A DNA stretch of 64,000 nucleotides from Alisma plantago-aquatica (taxonomy: Eukaryota > Streptophyta > Magnoliopsida > Alismatales > Alismataceae): NCBI GenBank assembly GCA_963693085.1, contig OY856413.1, positions 543,638,879-543,702,878 of the forward strand, read 5' to 3'. Below, one piece after another: positions 59,165-64,000 of the stretch; within the stretch, counting starts at the first letter, position 1, and every line of letters starts with the position of its first letter. Below the pieces are notes generated by a model. That model did no database searches and was not told the origin of the DNA. It saw only the letters and a program-made list of their open reading frames with translations. Made by a program: the position numbers and the translations under genes.

Positions 59165-61377
59165 TGTTGGGTTTTAGGGAAGACATAGAAGGTAGCGGAA
59201 ACAAAAAATTTCTTCTCCCAAACCCAGAATAAAGGAATTGCATCAATGTCTGTACAATAGGAAGGATGGTTTGTGGAGGCGTACCTTATCCTGAGGATTG
59301 CTCGGCGATGTTACCTTGCAGCTTGCGTGGTCTTCACCTCTAGTCTTGGACGGTGTCTGTGCAACTCCTGGTCTTACCGGGACTGTCGGGATTGATAGCT
59401 GTCCATTGAGCGGCAGAAGTCTCCCGCCTCTAAAGTAGTCCACACGAACCACCTGGAACTCTGATCTCCTTATCCCACAAGGAATCGGAACGAGCCACAC
59501 CCTCCTGTCGGCATACTAGTCACCGACATACTCTCCTGCAAGCATTGCCTTTCTATAGTTGTCTTTCCCTTGATGTGCCTCCCTTATCGGGTGGCACTTG
59601 CTCGGGCTCTCAGTTACCACAACCAGAGAGAATGACAACTTTGTAGAGCAACTGGTGTTCTGAGTTGTGTTCCTGAGAATCCCCCAATACCCCTATATAT
59701 AGGAGGGTCATGGGATAGGGTTCTTTATCCCAGGCAATGCGAGATTAAAGCAAGAGTAGAAGGCTTCGAGATTTCCCACAAAAAAAACAACCTGTGCCAG
59801 CTGAACCAATATGTTCACACCCTAAAATGATCGTTTTGGGCCCTGAGCCGATCATTTGGGACCTGAGCCGATTGTCTGGTGCTCTGAGCCGATCAGTTCA
59901 TGCCTGAGCCAACCGGTTCATGGTCCTGATCCAACTCAAATTGACTTTCATATTTGTTTCCATCTAATCAAAAATTAATACTTGTCCAAATCAAATTTGT
60001 ACAAGTGAACAAATTGTATTTGCAAAATAGTCTTCTGACTTTCCAAACGATATCGATTGGTCCTTGAATCGACCAGTTCAACAATTGAGCTGACCGTTTC
60101 ATGACACATAAGCTGATCATCTCACCAGTTGAGCCGATCGGTTCACCAACCTGAGCCGATCGGTTCATCCCATGAGCCGATCGGTTGGGGCAACAGACTA
60201 TGCAAAATCAGTCAATTGCAGTTCCAATCAATCTGATACTCTTAATCATCTGGTTCAACACCTTGAACTCTATGATATTGAGCTATCAATTAATTGAGTG
60301 TTTAATTGAACTACTAAACTCCTTTAGCAATCAATCTAAACATCGTTTGTGGATAAACTCCTCTTCCAGGTTAAATCCTATGTGTGTGACCCTGCAGGCC
60401 CATTTCACATTGGTAGTGAAAGTCCATAACACTTATGACTTCACAAGCAAAGAGCGGTGCCTAGTCGCACATCAGTGCTACCCAAGTGAAATAGAAAGTT
60501 GGAAAACAACTTTCAATCCTACAATCCATGAATGGTGTTACATCGAATGTATAATTCCTTTGTCACTGATATCCCGAATGAACTCAAGGCATGGAACAGT
60601 CATCCGGTCAACGTTCATTCACTTTCTTGATCTCAGAGTAGATTGGAGGAGATATGTATGACATAAATACCACATACGGATTCACACATGTGTGCGCACG
60701 TCTATCTCAATCCTACTCATCAAGTGGCCATGGATATCATACTCCCTCATGAGGGACAAATCCCATATCTATCTCTCACCCTTCAAAAGCCCCATGTGTC
60801 CAAGCCACCCAATCATCACCTTTATAACAACCCATGTTTCAAGACTGCGTTTGATGATGTCAAAGTGTACCCAATGACATGTGTTGAGTGTAGTGATTTC
60901 AGGTCAAAGAATCACACTCACCACCATCACTGTGAGAATTGATTGTGACTACCATGTCATGGTTCCATGTGTCAAACTCATTGTGGGTCTGTCCGATAAA
61001 CTTGTTCTCTAACAAGTACCTATGTGCTTGGTTTGATATCTCCATATCATGACTAATAAGATTCTGTCATCAACCAACACCACAATCTAGTCTTGTGTGT
61101 CATTGTTGTCTATCTACCTTCCACAATGACATCCGACTAGGGACATAATAAGAATGTACAAACTCTTAGCATCCGTATGATCTCATCGTTCAGGTCATGA
61201 ACCTGAAAGCATACGTCATTGAGTACTGTCATTCTCTAGACATTCAATCTGTTCTATCATTATCTCATATGATAGAACCAGAAAGAATTGGAAGCTTGCC
61301 TTTGATCTTTATCAAATCAATCTTAATGCATTCCACCAATCATCCCATGATTGGCTATCAGGGCATATATACCAACA
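59165..61377 (-). mobile_element. Solo LTR F (2,213 bp)
   Basis: TGTTGGG at the left and CCAACA at the right form the LTR termini. The flanks are CCCGA (59160-59164) and CTCGA (61378-61382), a 5-bp duplication with one mismatch. Minus orientation is inferred from the TATA box (59693-59702), which then lies ~1.7 kb into the LTR. A truncated relative is at 5352-5473. No internal region is present. The family is possibly Ty1/copia, but that is not shown here. Open frames in it (for example 60185-60661) lack protein motifs. Confidence 0.65.
59810..60195 (-). repeat. GAGCCGATCGGTTCA-type array upstream of F TATA box
   Basis: About a dozen imperfect units of CTGAGCCGATCGGTTCATG, each with the palindromic core CCGATCGG or a variant, in two blocks (59810-59930 and 60040-60195). 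In the inferred orientation they lie 110-500 bp upstream of the TATA box at 59693-59702. Confidence 0.7.
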
Positions 61378-63343
61378 CTCGATTCTCTGTGAGTAGAATC
61401 TCACTCACCAAGCAAGATTTAAATACAATAAATGGGTGTTTTTGGTTAGAACTGTGTTATTCGCGGGTAATAGCGGTTTCCCAGGTGACGTGCGGTATTG
61501 GGGTCGCCTGACTTTTTATTGCACATTTCTCTTCTCCGCACTTTGCATGATCCTAGTTTGTTCAGTTTAAGAGATTGAAGACAGTGGCACGACTTACTTT
61601 GTGCACGACCTCAAGGTTCCAATAGTTGTACGGTCTAGGTATAAACTCAGGCTGTACGATTCTAGTAATTTACTAATTGTGCATTTCAAAGAAAAAGATG
61701 ATGACATGTGATGTTCAATGGAAACCTGTTTGCACGCTCCAAGTTATAGTTAATATGTGTGGTTAGTATTAACATGGATTGGCATGTTTCCCAAGGACAT
61801 GATTAGAAATTCTCAATTATTATTAATAAATCTTTCCATGTCAAACAATTAACTCTTAGTTAAGTTATGTGATGCACAACTCAAGATTAGGGTCGATGTG
61901 CACGTTTTCCAAGAAAGTGCAAATAAATTATAGGTGCAAATGATGATTACATGTATGCCAAGTAATTAGCTCATATCAGTATATTAAGATGTTTAATTGC
62001 ATGATTCCATTGTATAAGTGCCAAGTGGACATGTATTTTGTTTATTTAAGTATTTCAGTCTGCCTGCATGTATAGTGTGTTGATTACTCAGTATATTACA
62101 GTGCTTTGAATATACTACTCTACCAAGTTAAGGATGATATACATGTCATATTTATAAACTTCAAATAAATAGATGAGGTACCATAAAGATACCAGAGTCA
62201 AGAATAAGTAAGGGAAAAGATACAATATAGTAAGAGCTTTCTAAGAATAATAAAATAATAGACTTAAGAGCCCTAAACACCATAGATTCCCTATGAGAGG
62301 TCTGCGCCGTAGGGATGAAACAACCTAACCCTGGCAGTGTCCAGTATACTGGGGTCAAAATGTACTAATAGGTGGTACAGGGGACGAAGCCCTAGTGGAA
62401 GTCTCCTTAAAATACAAAATGTGGTGTCCAACATCAACTAGAGATCTTGGTGGCACTAGAGTATAGTAAAGCCAATAGGTGGCTTGACTCTCCACCTGTG
62501 TGCTCAGGTTAGAGGAGGAGTCCAGTTTTTACGGCATAATAGGTGTGCTGAGGCCAGAGAGCCATTTTCCTATTGCAGACTAGTGATGTAGTCATGCTTA
62601 GCATTCCCAGGTATGTCAACTAAGTCTTATATGGTGAGATCGTAGTTCGCTATGAGTCTTCATATGTAGAGTACACTGCATATGATCAGGGCATAAGCTA
62701 AAATATGTTCATATAGGTTTTAAGAGTTTCTCATAAGTAAGAAAGGCAAAGAAAGATTCGAGTATAGTTTCATAGTAGTTGTTCATTTAATGTAATATTT
62801 ACATTCCCTGTGGTATTTAATTGTAATTTTTAGATCTGCTCAGTGTAGTAATTCCAGTATTTTATTTCAGTTTAATAAACATAAATGAGTTATCTGTGAT
62901 GGTTGGGTGAAATTCTATTCATTGAGCTAGTAGCTCACCAACCTACTGAAATATTTTTTTCAGGTCAGCATCAGCACGAGGAAGCTGAAGGATCTTATCA
63001 TCCAAGCTCTTAGAATGTAGTTCATAACTAGATAGAGGTCTCTTAGTCCTTTCCCCTCAGTCCTTGGGGCATGTGGTGTGGTAGAGAGAGAATGTAATGT
63101 AACATGTAGATTAGTTTTAAGTTATCTATTGTGCTTTATATTCCGTATGAAAAATGTAATATGTTGTGCAAATTTGCTTTACCTACCTAGTAACATAAAT
63201 AGTAGTTACTTCCGCAGTTTAGTAAGGTTTTAGTTTATTCCAAGTTAAAAGATTTTCCTTTAAGTTAATTTTAAGTGATTAAGAAAAGAAAACGTTAAGG
63301 GTGGTTTACCAAGGTTGACTCTCCGGTCTTCGGGGTCATTACA

Positions 63344-63914
63344 GATGGCACGTGAATCGGGGTGTCACATTGAAGATGGCTGGAAATTGAAGGGAATGGG
63401 TAAACAAAGGTGGGATTGATAATGGATGGAAGCTAACTAAAGAGATGGGTGTAGGATGATCACTTTGGTCTTCTCAGACCTCCAAACTCTCTCACTAGGC
63501 TCTGGGAACCTCACTAGGTCGAAACCAACAGCTGGAAAACTCCCCAGATATGAATCCTTCTTTAGGAGGAGAGGGGCGGGTATTTATAGGTGGAGTGGTC
63601 GTGGTTCTGAATAGCATCGCAGCTTCAATCATCACGGTCACGGCGAGGACCGCGGGTTACGGTCTGTGGCTGAGGTGCCTCCCACGATCACGGTTGAGGT
63701 CAACATATCACCTTGGTCGAGGTCAGATCCGCAATCGAGGTGTAGACCCCGGTCACGGTTAGTTCATAAGTGGCGGCAGTGGCTTGGATAGCGGTCGAGG
63801 TGTATTCCTAGACCGCGGTCATAGTGAAGTCAATTTCCATGGTCGCTGTTGAGATGAGTGTGGGTACCATGGTCAAGGTCGAGACCCTATTGACCGTGGT
63901 CATGATGTAGACTT
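63344..63914 (-). mobile_element. LTR-like fragment with TATA box and ACCGCGGTC-type array
   Basis: Layout like the E LTR: minus-strand TATA (CCTATAAATA, 63581-63590) followed on its upstream side by repeats of GGTCGAGGT, CGGTCACGGT and ACCGCGGTC up to 63905. No LTR end or target duplication is seen, so it is called from layout alone. The frame at 63550-63762 is a repeat product. Confidence 0.4.
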
Positions 63915-64000
63915 AACTACTACAAAAACACATGCGCTGGGGAGGATCTTTTGGAGAATCCATGTCTTTTCACATTCGGTGCCTGCAAGTCCCAAAATTG
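63915..64000 (+). mobile_element. Possible CACTA end running out of the window
   Basis: AACTACTACAAAAACAC at 63915 differs from the usual CACTACTACAAAAAC start by its first base. Too little sequence follows to see subterminal repeats. Confidence 0.35.

Larger units (their letters stand above)
58319..63343 (+). repeat. Element A 3' LTR, split by solo LTR F
   Basis: Starts TGTTACAACCCACATTGAGG and ends CTTCGGGGTCATTACA. Without F (59165-61377) and one target copy it is about 2.8 kb, a usual length for Tekay/Del-type LTRs. A GC-rich leader-like stretch lies at 58680-59000; the frames there on both strands are not taken as genes. The region 61383-63343 is AT-rich LTR sequence without a gene. No partner 5' LTR was found upstream. 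Confidence 0.75.

Noticed and set aside
60185..60942. 158- and 84-residue frames as plant genes
   Set aside because: They lie within solo LTR F, have no recognisable domain, and overlap in different frames.

Overview
The window is nuclear DNA of a flowering plant. Every coding stretch I can recognise belongs to a transposable element. I see no intact cellular gene, no rRNA or tRNA gene and nothing prokaryotic. Evidence for a plant is plant-type Ty3/gypsy chromovirus polyproteins with C-terminal chromodomains, primer sites matching initiator tRNA-Met, an Athila-type gag-protease element, a CACTA terminus and a hAT MITE. The species cannot be named from this sequence.

Layout. 1-5473 is AT-rich intergenic DNA with a 379-bp hAT MITE (460-838), a ~254-bp duplication (2257-2725) and a truncated LTR start (5352-5473). 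At 5474 a CACTA element end with hairpin subterminal repeats begins. From about 6907 to 63343 lies one old chromovirus, element A (+ strand), with no 5' LTR in view. It has been split twice in its coding region. Element B (9041-23209, minus strand, TSD ATTAC) cut its reverse transcriptase. A 32.5-kb composite (23727-56236, TSD TAGCG/TAGCA) cut it just after the RT. The composite is an inverted LTR (G) followed by an Athila-type element E (minus strand). E's right LTR is split by element C (35253-54139, TSD TTAAT), and C's left LTR is split by a solo LTR, D (35901-41328, TSD GTAAC). A's 3' LTR (58319-63343) carries another solo LTR, F (59165-61377). The order A > E > C > D gives four nested levels. 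The window ends with an LTR-like fragment (63344-63914) and a possible CACTA start (63915 on).

How the parts relate. B is a full gag-PR-RT-RH-IN-chromodomain element with unusually long LTRs (~4.7 kb), now broken by nonsense codons and two frameshifts. C has even longer LTRs (5.8 kb) but only a 1.85-kb internal region. That region keeps the primer site, a leader block shared with B and a relic of the gag N-terminus, so C looks like a non-autonomous (LARD-type) derivative of a B-like element. E encodes gag, protease and an Athila ORF1-like protein but lacks RT, RNase H and integrase.

Most interesting signals: (1) the G/E composite, whose two outer ends are both U3 ends yet occupy one duplicated target site; (2) dense short palindromes in the LTRs of several families, either just upstream of the TATA box (E, G, F, the right-hand fragment) or in the transcribed R-U5 part (B, C, D); (3) a GT...AG pair at conserved spacing from the TATA box in B, C and D, suggesting that most of each giant LTR is an intron. 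All gene calls come from reading translated motifs by eye; no database search was run.
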